A stretch of DNA of 64,000 nucleotides from Aphrocallistes beatrix (GCA_963281255.1 OY725491.1:5382857-5446856), one strand, 5' to 3'. Counted from the first letter of the stretch, positions 59,301 to 64,000 are shown. The notes: generated from the letters alone by a model not told the origin. A program made the numbers and translations.

Positions 59301-62300
59301 TATGTCCATCTGTCTGCGGCAACTTGTGGCGTACTAAGTGCTTAAGTTAATATTCAAACCATAAAACACATTAAAAAATATATTTAAACAACATAAATTT
59401 CAACACTTTCACCGCAAATTTGGGGATTAAAAAGAAAAAGGATTGGATCGAATTCAGCAAATTTTCGATGTGATCCCGATCCTACTTTAAAAAGGATCGA
59501 TCCAGGTCTTTTGATCATGGATCCTAATGCCCTACTTGTATATAAATCGAATATACTAAATCGATATAGAGAAATTAAAATCTCTCTACAACCAACATTT
59601 CCTCAATGGATTGACTAAATACATTTTGACATTTTTCTATAGTAAACGGAGATCTACGCCTAACTGCAGGATTTAATGGACTTCTAGAAGTGTATTACAA
59701 CGGATGGGGATTCATTTGTGATGATGGATGGGATATTGTTGATGCTAGGACTACTTGCAAAATATTGGGTTATGAAACTGTGATAACGACGTTAACTTCA
59801 AGATATAATGAAACGACCAACTACAAACTCCGCAACATAAGATGCAGCGGTAGTGAGACTAGCATTCTAGATTGTAGATACTCACTTTCTTCCCGTTGTT
59901 CTGCAGATGAGCATATTTACATTGAATGTGGACCAGGTAGGGATATTATATATACAATTGTTTCCGCAAATAACGAAGGAACCAATAATTAAAAGAGTAA
60001 TAATTTGATCAGAAAAGCGCGCTTGTTTAGTATTTTTCAAATACGATCAGAGATATAACTTTAATATTGCAGTTATAAAACCTTTTTAACTTTATTATGA
60101 AATAATAACCTTAATTATCTCTCTTAAATAGTGAACGGAGATCTACGTTTGACTAAAGGAGATAATGGACTGGTAGAAGTGTACTACAATGGCTGGGGAT
60201 ATATTTGTGATGATGGATGGGACACTGTGGATTCGAATACTATGTGTGTGATATTAAGTTATGAAGTAGCAAAGTCTACCACTACTGGTACATATCACAG
60301 CAGTATTAATTACAAACTGAATCATATTAACTGTCAAGGAAATGAAGTTAGCATTTTAGAATGTAACTACAGTATATACACATCATCGCCTAATTGTTCT
60401 AGTAAAGAACACATATCTATTTCGTGCGGACCTGGTATGTTCTAGTTAGAAGCATTTTCTAGTCTTTAATTTCGAACTTTTAGAACACTACTAATTATTG
60501 CTGATGACATTTACTTATGAAGAAATAGCAAAAATTAATAATGTAATATTTAAGTAAAATTTTGATCCTCTTATTGAACATAATGAAAAATTACATCTAT
60601 GCTTTGTTTTACAATGTATCTGCTATGGAACATGTTGACATTTGGAAGATGTTAACATCTTCCAAATGTCAACATGTTCCGTAGCAGATACATAGGTAGA
60701 GTATATTGAATCGAAATAGTGGAATCACTAACTCTCTACTACCAACATTTTCTTATTGGATTAACGAAATCTATTTGACTTTCTCTATAGTAAACGGAGA
60801 TCTACGCTTAACTGCGGGATTTAGTGGACTTCTAGAAGTGTATTACAATGGATGGGGATTCATCTGTGATGATGGATGGAATAATGTAGATGCTAACACT
60901 ATTTGCAAAATATTGGGTCATGAAACTGTGATAACGACGTTAACTTCAAGATATAATGAAACCACCAACTACAAACTCAGCTACATTAGTTGTAGCGGAA
61001 GTGAGACTAGCATTCTAGATTGTGGATACTCACTTTATTCCTATTGTTCTGCAGATGAGCATATTTACATTGAATGTGGACCAGGTAGAGATAACATATA
61101 TACAATTGTTTCCGCAAATAACGAAGGAACCAATAGTTTAAAGAGTAATAATTTGATCAGAAAAGCGCGCTCGTTTACTATTTTTTCCAAGTACCTTCTG
61201 AGATATAAACTTAAATTCAGCATTTATAAAACCTTTTAACTTTATTATGAAATAATAACCTTAATTATCTCTCTTTAATAGTGAACGGAGATCTACGTTT
61301 GACTAAAGGAGATAATGGACTGGTAGAAGTGTACTACAATGGCTGGGGATATATTTGTGATAATGGATGGGATGCTGTAGATTCGAATACTATGTGTATG
61401 ATATTAGGCTATGAAGTTGCGACATCTACCACTACTGGTGTATATCACAGCAGTACTAATTACAAACTGAGTGATATTAACTGTCAAGGAAATGAAGTTA
61501 GCATTTTAGACTGTAGCTACAGCATAATCACATCATCCTCTTATTGTTCTAACGATGAACACATATCTATTTTGTGTGGACCTGGTATGTTCTAGCTAGA
61601 AATATCTTATATTGTTATATGCGCGCTTCGATTGCTTGCACTACGCAATCGGCGGATACTTTCTGCCCACTAGAGGCACCCTTTAGACGTCTAGGCTCAC
61701 ATTGATTAATTATAGGGGTAACATCTCTAAATAAAATGTCTGTTTTCTGTCAACCGGCAGTTTTCTCTCTATTCCGCCATTAACTATTTTGCTCTCATTC
61801 TTCAAATTAACCTATAACTCACAACCTATTGAATTTAGAATTTGAATTGAATTATCATCTAGATAATATGATGTAGTCGATTGCACAACAAATGAGATCA
61901 AATTTGAAGACCTAGTTGCTACAGTTTGTACGAAATGGCCCAACCTCATCAAAATGCTTTAACATAGTAACACAGGAATGTAAAAATATTACATTGAACA
62001 ATTTTATTTTTCAAATAAACTAGTATCAATCTTGGTTCTACCCAAAAACGTTTAAAAGTAAGGTTGATATTTATCTGATGTATTTGGGATTTCTATTTGC
62101 AAAATTCGCCAAAATTGTCTATAAAATGACCTGTTGCGCAATGATACGATGACTAATCCATATTTATTAACAGATATATGTATTCTGACATCATGTTCAT
62201 ATATTTTGATAATGCATTATTAAGGTCTATTCTGCATCGTTAACGATTTTCAGCTATTTGTGCATTATTTCAATCGGCTGCTACTTTATCCCTAGTCCTT

Positions 62301-64000
62301 AATTTCCAGTCAACTGCGCGGCATTATATTGAATTAGCTATGGTTTAAATACTTATGTCTTGTTTCAAAACGATATAAAACCTTCATTTGGGATTAATAA
62401 TGTAGTTACTTGGTTACATATGTCTAATGTTTAATAACTAAAAAGAAATGAGATTAGAGGACTCTCTTTAGAGAATAAGATCCAGTTAAGCACTAATAAC
62501 TTTGTATATTTTGTTCTGTTTACTAAGAATAAAACATAATTTTGAATACATTTAGAGCGTCATTCATTTTTGAATGCAGCCTTGAAATTCAAATATTTAA
62601 CCTATATTTGATTAACGAACGTTAATACGTGGTGTGTTCTTAAATAGTGAACGGAGATCTACGTTTGACTGGAGGAGATAATGGACTGGTAGAAGTGTAC
62701 TACAATGGCTGGGGATTCATTTGTGATGATGGATGGAACACTGTGGATTCGAATACTGTGTGTAGGATATTAAGTTATGAAGTAGCAACATCTACCACTA
62801 CTGGTGTATATCACAACAGTACTAATTATAAATTGAGTCACGTTGACTGTTATGGAAATGCGGCCAGCATCTCAGACTGTTATTATAGAATTTACACACC
62901 AAATTCCTGTTCTCGCAATGAACACATCTCTGTTATGTGTGGACCAAGTACATGTATGTTCAAACATTTCATTCCCAATATTTACTTTCTTTGATATATA
63001 ATGTTAAAGTTATCGGTAAAGGATAGTGCTTCATAATATCAACCATCGTTTGATTGTCTGAATTCAAAGAAACAGTAAAAATACCGGAGTATAAGTATTG
63101 GGTAAAATTGCTAAATGGCAACTCTTTATTTGGCTCAGATAAATAAAATAAAATTCCATTCTCTTAATATTATTGCCTAAAATTCGGGAATCTTTATGTA
63201 CTATCCACAGTGGTCGAAAATGGTAAATTAGGAGAAGTAGGTATTTAGAAACGAGATAGACCTATGAAATGTATTATCAATGTATAGTATATCGACCATG
63301 ATAGACTATTTTCTCAACTCCAATCATTCATATGGCTTCGCGTTTGTTGATTATGACATCATCATCTAAATACACTCATTTAAATCCTATTAAATTGATA
63401 TTTAGAAGCGAGATAGACCTATGAAATGTACTATTATCAATGTATAGTATAATCATGGATATTTCTTCGTTTGCTAGATAATTCATGGAACTATTGTTAC
63501 AATATCTAAAAAACAACTTGTCTTCATATAGCCATAGCAAGCATTGTAATCTCTGATCAATTCGGGTGTGTGTGCAAGCAATTTATGCAAAGTTGGAGTA
63601 ATGCTGACCCATGGAAAATTGTTAATTATGAATTCGTATTCGTATATAGAGATCATAGGTTTATATAATGAATTATGAAATGTCTTATAAGAGCATTACA
63701 AGTATCCAAGTTGAATGTCAAAGTGGCAGATGTACGTTGGTGGTATGATGTGCTAACATAGCACAATAAAGTAGAATTGATATATAGATATTATGTTGCA
63801 TTTGTACAATAATACTTAAGAAAAGTTAATCATGGCCCCCAATAAATACTTATACAGACTTAATGTTGCTATGGTAAGAGGTATTGTCATACCCGCTATT
63901 ATTATAGTAACTTATTCAATGCATGTGCAAGTAAAACCCTAGAAACCATTGAAGTCACATAAATTGTTTTCAGTTGCCTTTTTTATGAATAAATAATTGC
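29716..64000 (+). CDS. Gene 2: secreted or membrane SRCR-array protein (20 SRCR exons, 3' partial)
   Basis: Gene-level entry. Signal peptide 29716-29782, then SRCR exons at 30876-31175, 36598-36897, 38245-38547, 38651-38953, 41922-42224, 42512-42805, 43551-43853, 47896-48189, 48385-48687, 48974-49267, 49941-50243, 53970-54263, 54463-54765, 56137-56430, 56627-56929, 59643-59936, 60132-60434, 60791-61084, 61282-61584 and 62648-62947. All phases fit, giving at least 2,018 residues with six cysteines per domain. SRCR domains are extracellular protein- or ligand-binding modules; large SRCR proteins are known from sponges, including aggregation-receptor proteins. There is no stop or TM segment before the window ends. 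By homology of its last exon with SRCR 5 of gene 1 it may continue into FN3 and 7TM exons, which I cannot see. Transcripts are needed to confirm that all exons belong to one gene. Confidence 0.8.
29783..30875. other. Intron 1 of gene 2
   Basis: Contains repeated ACTAGCGTTT(T)AGGGACTA and AATGCTAGCATTT motifs at about 30330-30500, some as inverted pairs, making a small repeat-rich patch. No exon seen. Confidence 0.45.
30876..31175 (+). CDS. Gene 2 exon, SRCR domain 1 (class A-like)
   Basis: 100 residues, phase 1-1, acceptor TTAATAG, donor TATG|GTAAGT. The first codon completes to Arg: RNGDLRLTEGSRGQLEVYF. Differs from the rest in SSVDANTACKILGYGTAVNT and in ending ECGYG rather than ECGPG. Six cysteines. 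No sister exon of the same subtype is in the window. Confidence 0.87.
31229..31300. repeat. GGAATAAGGCCG tandem units
   Basis: Three units of about 30 bp with ACTGGAATAAGGCCG. The complementary form (CGGCCTTATTCCAGTTTTG) is repeated five to six times at 36125-36270, 5 kb away, so the two arrays face each other in the same intron. Confidence 0.75.
31361..32273. mobile_element. Foldback element with tandem-repeat arms
   Basis: The left arm (31361-31565) starts GTATATGTTATGGGCAATAT and consists of repeated CAATATGCATAATG and GTCCAGACAATATGC units; the right arm (about 32107-32273) is the inverse and ends ATTGCCCATAACATATAC. The interior (31566-32106) has no recognised gene. Confidence 0.8.
34138..34236. 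repeat. CCGTCCCGT inverted-repeat element
   Basis: GGGCATGCCTAATTTACG at the left and CCCGTAAATTGGGCATGC at the right are inverted, with an internal CCCGTCCCGTAAATTAGGC. Related sequences with GGGACGGGA and TCCCGTCCC arms lie at 44166-44262 and 57212-57290. Confidence 0.7.
34564..35201 (+). mobile_element. Internally deleted hAT element with last transposase exon
   Basis: 638 bp flanked by the exact 8-bp duplication CCTCTCCT (34556-34563 and 35202-35209). Ends CAGGGCC and GGCCCTA. Inside, after a TTGTGTTGCAG acceptor at 34853, + strand codons read LIKNYLRSTMSQDRL and end with FARKKARKALLNV and TAG at 35024-35026. NYLRSTMSQDRL is a strong hAT C-terminal signature. The remainder of the transposase is deleted. 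This frame is short and easy to miss. Confidence 0.85.
35590..35750. repeat. GGGGACCAATTTT minisatellite
   Basis: Units of 24-36 bp: AAAACTGGTCCC..., then AAGGGGACCAATTTTAGCC in tandem. Third site in the window for this core (others 6090-6360 and 12310-12425). Confidence 0.7.
36598..36897 (+). CDS. Gene 2 exon, SRCR domain 2 (class D0)
   Basis: 100 residues, phase 1-1, acceptor TTTAATAG, donor CCTG|GTGAGT. VNGNVRLTGGDNGLVEVYY, CDDEWDTVDSTTLCQILGYS, NFCSQNEHVNVTCGPG. Nearest relative is gene 1 SRCR 4 (5645-5944). Confidence 0.88.
36898..38244. other. Intron 3 of gene 2
   Basis: No exon. About 37690-37960 holds two to three copies of a unit with TACTTTCAAAGTG and AATCGGA, each followed by a GTGTGAAAATATG/GTGTTAAAATATG-like string. 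A nearby ACATACGGACGGACGAGATAC motif resembles sequence at about 35530-35580 (ACATACATATGGACGGATG), a possible shared repeat. Confidence 0.4.
38245..38547 (+). CDS. Gene 2 exon, SRCR domain 3 (class A)
   Basis: 101 residues, phase 1-1, acceptor TTTTGTAG, donor CCAG|GTAGTT. ANGYLRLSGGSSGQLEVYY and DMAIRTTIGAYNSTSNYKL tie it to gene 1 SRCR 1. Two fewer Ser-loop residues than that domain. Note Ile in ANEIIYIECGP where the others have His. Confidence 0.88.
38651..38953 (+). CDS. Gene 2 exon, SRCR domain 4 (class B)
   Basis: 101 residues, phase 1-1, acceptor ATTAATTAG, donor CCAG|GTAAGT. VNGDLRITGNFSGLLQVYY, GGENSILDCGYRTYSSSSYC. Follows domain 3 after a 103-bp intron, the same A-B arrangement as in gene 1. 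One of the few exons here with a full-consensus donor. Confidence 0.88.
39645..40470. mobile_element. Two nested/adjacent GC-headed copies
   Basis: The first head (about 39645-39715) is followed by AT-rich body sequence that turns into reversed body sequence (ATCATTACGCATCAAAATTT, then CGATATCGATTATA). Directly after comes a second, cleaner head at 39963-40045 (GCGCGCTTCGCTTGCTTGCG) and a full + orientation body to the CAATTCGTCACAGAGATATA tail at 40470. Confidence 0.7.
40470..41049. mobile_element. pogo/Tigger-like element with a 22-bp tandem array
   Basis: Ends CAGTAGACCCTCGATTATCC and the inverse GGATAACCGAGGGTGTACTG, bounded by TA. Inside, 40578-40805 is a run of about ten 22-bp units (CGGATAACTGAAATAATGTG type) that alternate in a fixed four-unit order, an 88-bp higher-order repeat. 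The unit contains GGATAAC, the same word as in the element end. Inserted at the (TA) tail of the GC-headed repeat. Confidence 0.87.
41922..42224 (+). CDS. Gene 2 exon, SRCR domain 5 (class D)
   Basis: 101 residues, phase 1-1, acceptor TTAACTAG, donor CCTG|GTATGT. First class D exon and the leader of the C-D series. TGGDIGLVEVYY, NIICMILGYEVAASNTTG, EVSILECNYSIYTSSSNC. Sequons at NTT and NCS. Confidence 0.88.
42512..42805 (+). CDS. Gene 2 exon, SRCR domain 6 (class C, dyad 1)
   Basis: 98 residues, phase 1-1, acceptor TCCCTATAG, donor CCAG|GTAGAG. TAGFSGLLEVYY, CGYSLYPSCYAYEHIYIECGPG; Pro before the fifth Cys is unique among the class C copies. The 287-bp intron before it is the short, uninvaded version of the D-to-C intron. 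Confidence 0.88.
42806..43550. other. C-to-D intron of dyad 1, long form
   Basis: 745 bp against about 195 bp in most other dyads. It keeps the pre-exon block (AATTCAGCAGTTATAAA, CTTAATTATCTCTCTTAAAT) and an extra segment shared with the introns at 3268 and 41640. No transposon end is visible, so this may be the ancestral length, later shortened in the other dyads. Confidence 0.5.
43551..43853 (+). CDS. Gene 2 exon, SRCR domain 7 (class D, dyad 1)
   Basis: 101 residues, phase 1-1, donor TCTG|GTATGT. VNGGLRLTGGDYGLVEVYY; EVLISNTTGAYHGSTNYKL; ends SCGSG instead of SCGPG. The EVLISN string is shared only with domain 15, marking the larger block duplication. Confidence 0.88.
44166..44262. repeat. 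GGGACGGGA/TCCCGTCCC hairpin element
   Basis: GCATGCCTAATTTCCGGGAC then CCCGTCCCGGGAATTAGG forms a near-perfect palindrome around GGGATCCC. A sister copy lies at 57212-57290 in the paralogous intron; relatives at 34138 and 36300. Confidence 0.8.
45205..45757. mobile_element. GC-headed repeat, long copy (+ orientation)
   Basis: Head with GATCGCTTGCTTGCACCGCG, hairpin segment, TTAATTATAAAGGAAATAAC, two-part body, and GAACTTACTGGAGCCATAGC up to a (TA)-rich tail. Fewer intact hairpins than the 24035 copy. Confidence 0.68.
45757..45945. mobile_element. pogo/Tigger-like MITE
   Basis: 189 bp in the (TA) tail of the GC-headed repeat. Ends CAGTCGACTCCGCTTAATAG and the inverse CTATTAAGCGGAGTCGACTG. 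Sister to 26814-26992. Confidence 0.87.
46418..46926. mobile_element. TA-flanked TIR element
   Basis: Ends CAGTCGACTCTCGTTAACAC and the inverse GTATTAACGAGAGTCGACTG. Interior rich in TTATCCG and GTATTAACCG motifs in both orientations. Non-autonomous; 509 bp. Confidence 0.85.
47422..47784. mobile_element. GATC-rich TIR element
   Basis: GGGGCATTAATCGATC at the left and GATCCTAATGCTC at the right are imperfect inverted ends; inside are many GATCC/GGATC words. A shortened copy ends at about 59532 in the paralogous intron, and another end is at about 34425-34450 (GTGATCCTAATGCCCT). Confidence 0.68.
47896..48189 (+). CDS. Gene 2 exon, SRCR domain 8 (class C, dyad 2)
   Basis: 98 residues, phase 1-1, acceptor TTTCTATAG, donor CCAG|GTAGGG. 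TAGFNGLLEVYY (Asn where most class C have Ser) and CRYSLSSHC. Both features are shared with domain 16, its block partner. Intron to the next exon is 195 bp. Confidence 0.88.
48385..48687 (+). CDS. Gene 2 exon, SRCR domain 9 (class D, dyad 2)
   Basis: 101 residues, phase 1-1, donor CCTG|GTATGT. VNGDLHLTKGDNGLVEVYY (LTKGDNG shared with domains 17 and 19), EVAKSTTTGVYH, QGSEVGILDC. Followed by a short D-to-C intron of 286 bp. Confidence 0.88.
48974..49267 (+). CDS. Gene 2 exon, SRCR domain 10 (class C, dyad 3)
   Basis: 98 residues, phase 1-1, acceptor TTCTTATAG. DIIDANTTC and CGYSLYSYCSSYEHIYIDC; the final Asp-Cys replaces Glu-Cys. The upstream intron is open in frame, which can make this exon look longer at its 5' end. 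Confidence 0.88.
49436..49911. mobile_element. TA-flanked TIR element in the C-to-D intron of dyad 3
   Basis: 476 bp. Left end CTGTAAAACCTCTTAAAAGT, right end the imperfect inverse GAGGTTTTACTG; repeated GTTCACTTTT motifs. Sister introns lack it and read GAAATAATAACC, which equals the two flanks joined with one TA. This is a clean paralogous empty site, so it inserted after the dyads multiplied. Confidence 0.9.
49941..50243 (+). CDS. Gene 2 exon, SRCR domain 11 (class D, dyad 3)
   Basis: 101 residues, phase 1-1, donor CCTG|GTATGT. GWGYICDEGWDTVDSNTVCR, ELSTSTTTGAYH, SSPNCSSKEH. Glu in CDEGW is unique to this copy. Confidence 0.88.
50597..52740 (-). pseudogene. hAT-superfamily transposase, frameshifted
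   Basis: The - strand frame from about 52740 to 51520 carries a zinc-finger-like start (MFCTICKKWG, then AHEKSRCHRDAA: the C2..H..H type of TTF/BED-like fingers), SPFFSILADECQDIS (a DE-containing catalytic-type motif), VGQGYDGAATFSG and KPSSTRWLSHEW. The C-terminal half is in a different frame (51523-50597) and ends with the dimerisation motif GTASVERSFSSMKQIKTRLR. One frameshift near 51520-51525 separates them. The N-terminus (ATGTGGGAATCTTTTGG) falls in the GC-headed repeat sequence, so it is truncated or fused there. About 700 codons in all. Low AT compared with the host intron. A G-rich end (CAGGGTTTCATACAGAGGGG) at about 50393 may be its terminus. Likely inactive. Confidence 0.85.
52815..52890. 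repeat. Imperfect palindrome in a TA tract
   Basis: GTTACAGTAATTTTGTGAA on the left is matched by TTCACAAAATTACTGTAAC on the right, with a short AATTCATGAATT centre. Flanked by (TA)n on both sides, so it may be a tiny TA-targeted element. Confidence 0.75.
52930..53810. mobile_element. Two reversed GC-headed copies in tandem
   Basis: Each starts CTGTAACGAATTGATTGAAG (52950 and 53311) and ends with a reversed GC-rich head (53208-53285 and 53727-53810) reading GGCGGACAC..GTGTCCGCC and CAGCGCAAGCAAGCG. The first is shortened by about 150 bp in the middle; the second has two body halves. The (TA) tract before each is typical of the family. Confidence 0.75.
53970..54263 (+). CDS. Gene 2 exon, SRCR domain 12 (class C, dyad 4)
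   Basis: 98 residues, phase 1-1, acceptor TCTCTATAG, donor CCAG|GTAGGT. GWGIVDAKITC loses the NTT sequon seen in the other class C domains; TARYNAATNYKL; SSNCHADEH. Confidence 0.88.
54463..54765 (+). CDS. Gene 2 exon, SRCR domain 13 (class D, dyad 4)
   Basis: 101 residues, phase 1-1. VNGGLRLTGGDSGLVEVYY, NTMCVILGYEVAKSTTTG, LNHINCQG. The LNHINC and CVIL variants recur in domain 17. Confidence 0.88.
55077..56038. mobile_element. Tc1-like TIR element, host of a nested element
   Basis: Arms of about 70 bp: CACTGCTTGGACAATAATAT at the left, inverse ending ACTTTTGTTCAGGCAATG at the right, both with CCCCATAATTCCC and TAAATAAATCAGT words, flanked by TA. Sister introns read GATACATAGG without it, an empty site. 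A second element (55326-55806) sits inside. Confidence 0.87.
55326..55806. mobile_element. Nested Tc1-like MITE
   Basis: Ends CTAACCGGACAAAAGTATTT and the inverse AAATACTTTTGTCCGGGTAG, flanked by TA. The ends share ACAAAAGTAT with the host element, so the two are related. Must be younger than 55077-56038. Confidence 0.82.
56137..56430 (+). CDS. Gene 2 exon, SRCR domain 14 (class C, dyad 5)
   Basis: 98 residues, phase 1-1, acceptor CCCTATAG|CA, so the first residue is Ala and not Val. DIIDANTTC, YNETINYKL, YISCSG, SSDCHAYEH. Confidence 0.88.
56627..56929 (+). CDS. Gene 2 exon, SRCR domain 15 (class D, dyad 5)
   Basis: 101 residues, phase 1-1. DLRLSGGDSGLVEVYY, CMLLGYEVLISNNTGIYH. EVLISN pairs it with domain 7. 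Its donor context reads CCTG|GTATGTTCTTATT, slightly different from the TTCTAGTTAG of the other class D exons. Confidence 0.88.
57318..58097. mobile_element. Tigger-like MITE containing a nested hAT MITE
   Basis: Left end CAATAGAACTCGGTTAGTAC, right end the inverse GTACTAGAGTTCTACTG, flanked by TA. The paralogous intron reads GATCAATACCAACAAATT at about 44281, so the empty site is visible. Interior TTAGTACGTA motifs. A related fragment is at about 5260-5310. Confidence 0.87.
57507..58079. mobile_element. Nested hAT-like MITE, perfect 8-bp target duplication
   Basis: Ends CAGGGCCGGCGACAG and CTGTCGCCGGCCCTG, flanked on both sides by CGTACTAG. 573 bp, no transposase seen. It lies in the right part of the Tigger-like element and is therefore younger than it. 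Confidence 0.93.
58490..58625. repeat. Cluster of short inverted repeats, AATTTGAAGTTCCCC type
   Basis: Alternating CAAATTGGAGTTTCC and GGGAACTCCAATTTG with GGGGGAATTT and AAATTCCCC arms: several overlapping hairpins in about 135 bp. It joins directly to a GC-rich head fragment (ACACAGTGTCCGCAAGCCGC). Absent from the paralogous intron at 44640. Confidence 0.75.
59643..59936 (+). CDS. Gene 2 exon, SRCR domain 16 (class C, dyad 6)
   Basis: 98 residues, phase 1-1, acceptor TTTCTATAG. TAGFNGLLEVYY and CRYSLSS repeat the marks of domain 8; DIVDARTTC and YNETTNYKLRNIRC are its own. Confidence 0.88.
60132..60434 (+). CDS. Gene 2 exon, SRCR domain 17 (class D, dyad 6), mosaic
   Basis: 101 residues, phase 1-1. 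The start (LTKGDNGLVEVYY) matches domain 9; the middle (GWGYICDDGW, CVIL, EVAKSTTTGTYH, LNHINC) matches domain 13; the LECNYSIYTSSPNC end matches domain 11. CVILSY has Ser where the rest have Gly. All cysteines kept. Confidence 0.88.
60615..60692. repeat. 78-bp near-perfect palindrome inserted in a D-to-C intron
   Basis: Symmetric about 60653/60654 (GTTAAC), with arms TGTATCTGCTATGGAACATG and the inverse; one mismatch is visible (CTATGG against CCGTAG). The sister introns read ACAATAGATACATAGG and lack it, so it is an insertion and not ancestral. Confidence 0.88.
60791..61084 (+). CDS. Gene 2 exon, SRCR domain 18 (class C, dyad 7)
   Basis: 98 residues, phase 1-1, acceptor TCTCTATAG. GWNNVDANTIC, ILGHETVITT (His for Tyr), LSYISCSG, SLYSYCSADEH. 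SLYSYC is shared with domain 10, its block partner. Confidence 0.88.
61282..61584 (+). CDS. Gene 2 exon, SRCR domain 19 (class D, dyad 7)
   Basis: 101 residues, phase 1-1, acceptor TTTAATAG, donor CCTG|GTATGT. LTKGDNGLVEVYY, CDNGWDAVDSN, SYSIITSSSYCSNDEHISIL. The last class D of the dyad array; it has lost the NCS sequon of its sisters. Confidence 0.88.
61585..62647. other. Intron between the dyad array and SRCR 20
   Basis: About 61619-61750 is a decayed GC-headed repeat (GCGCGCTTCGATTGCTTGCA, then ATTGATTAATTATAGGGGTA). The rest is AT-rich with no recognised element or exon. This intron lacks the usual pre-exon block except for TTAAATAG at its end. Confidence 0.5.
62648..62947 (+). CDS. Gene 2 exon, SRCR domain 20 (class D0, last visible)
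   Basis: 100 residues, phase 1 entry. TGGDNGLVEVYY, NTVCRILSYEVATSTTTG, DCYGNAASISDCYYRIYTPNSC, ISVMCGP. The donor is uncertain: CCAA|GTACAT at 62948 or the stronger ACAT|GTATGT at 62954. Both are phase 1, so the frame is safe (end 62947 or 62953). Matches gene 1 SRCR 5, including the intron start. Confidence 0.83.
62954..64000. other. Intron after SRCR 20, no FN3 exon seen
   Basis: A direct repeat of about 55 bp occurs at about 63239-63293 and 63400-63460 (GCGAGATAGACCTATGAAAT in the second, one change in the first). No FN3, TM or stop exon is visible in the 1 kb left. In gene 1 the next exon follows after 93 bp, so here that intron is longer or the order differs. Confidence 0.5.

Larger units (their letters stand above)
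56930..59642. other. D-to-C intron, 2.7 kb, paralogue of 43854-47895
   Basis: No exon. Matches the earlier intron in its start, the CCGTCCC hairpin (57212-57290) and 58100-59250 (GAAACCATTACTTTAAACAA, AAGCGGTATAGAGGAAA, ATGCTGGGTAATCACATGGT). Specific to it: nested elements 57318-58097 and the inverted-repeat patch 58490-58625. The later part holds an intron-repeat copy (58670-59250) and a GATC-rich element remnant (to 59532). Confidence 0.6.

Noticed and set aside
62954..64000. An FN3 exon expected after SRCR 20
   Set aside because: I looked for IEIEW and EPGTEY-type codons on the + strand and found none before the window end.

Overview
The window looks like AT-rich animal nuclear DNA, most likely from a sponge (demosponge). 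Evidence: spliced genes with GT-AG introns, SRCR and FN3 domain exons joined to an adhesion-type seven-helix receptor, and introns packed with small inverted-repeat transposons. The phylum is inferred from domain content and I could not check it. All host coding sequence I recognise is on the + strand. Layout: (1) 708-16893 is a 5'-partial gene (15 exons seen, about 1,695 residues) coding for 5 SRCR, 4 FN3, 1 Ig-like, a GAIN domain with a GPS site, seven TM helices and a cytoplasmic tail with Tyr motifs. (2) 16894-29715 is a degenerate interval. It holds a broken downstream copy of the TM4-TM7 exon (20254-20870) and of the tail exon (26142-26492), a relic FN3 exon (about 27000-28060), microsatellites and many MITEs. 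(3) 29716 to the window end is a second gene, with a signal-peptide exon and then 20 SRCR exons (at least 2,018 residues). It runs off the window. Its last visible SRCR exon most resembles the SRCR of gene 1 that directly precedes the FN3 exons, so it may also end in FN3 domains and a receptor. || All 25 SRCR exons and all 4 FN3 exons are symmetric phase 1-1 cassettes: each begins after the first base of a codon and ends on the first base of a codon. Any of them can be lost, gained or skipped without a frameshift. The SRCR exons fall into classes that I call A (303-309 bp), B (303 bp), C (294 bp), D (303 bp) and D0 (300 bp). In gene 2, C and D alternate strictly in seven C-D dyads (42512-61584), after one leading D. 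The dyads themselves were copied in larger blocks: D7-C8-D9-C10 matches D15-C16-D17-C18 in exons and in introns. || Introns hold a history of insertions. Because the dyads are duplicated, several transposons can be dated and bounded against an empty site in a sister intron. Also present: a foldback family with GC-rich hairpin ends (about 18 traces), a 141-bp tandem repeat, pogo/Tigger-like, mariner/Tc1-like and hAT-like MITEs, a frameshifted hAT transposase in an intron of gene 2, and two internally deleted hAT elements that keep only the C-terminal dimerisation region. || Working idea: the genes are cell-surface recognition receptors built from SRCR arrays, with the gene 1 tail carrying an ITAM-like pair of tyrosines next to a GPCR core. 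That is inference from sequence only.
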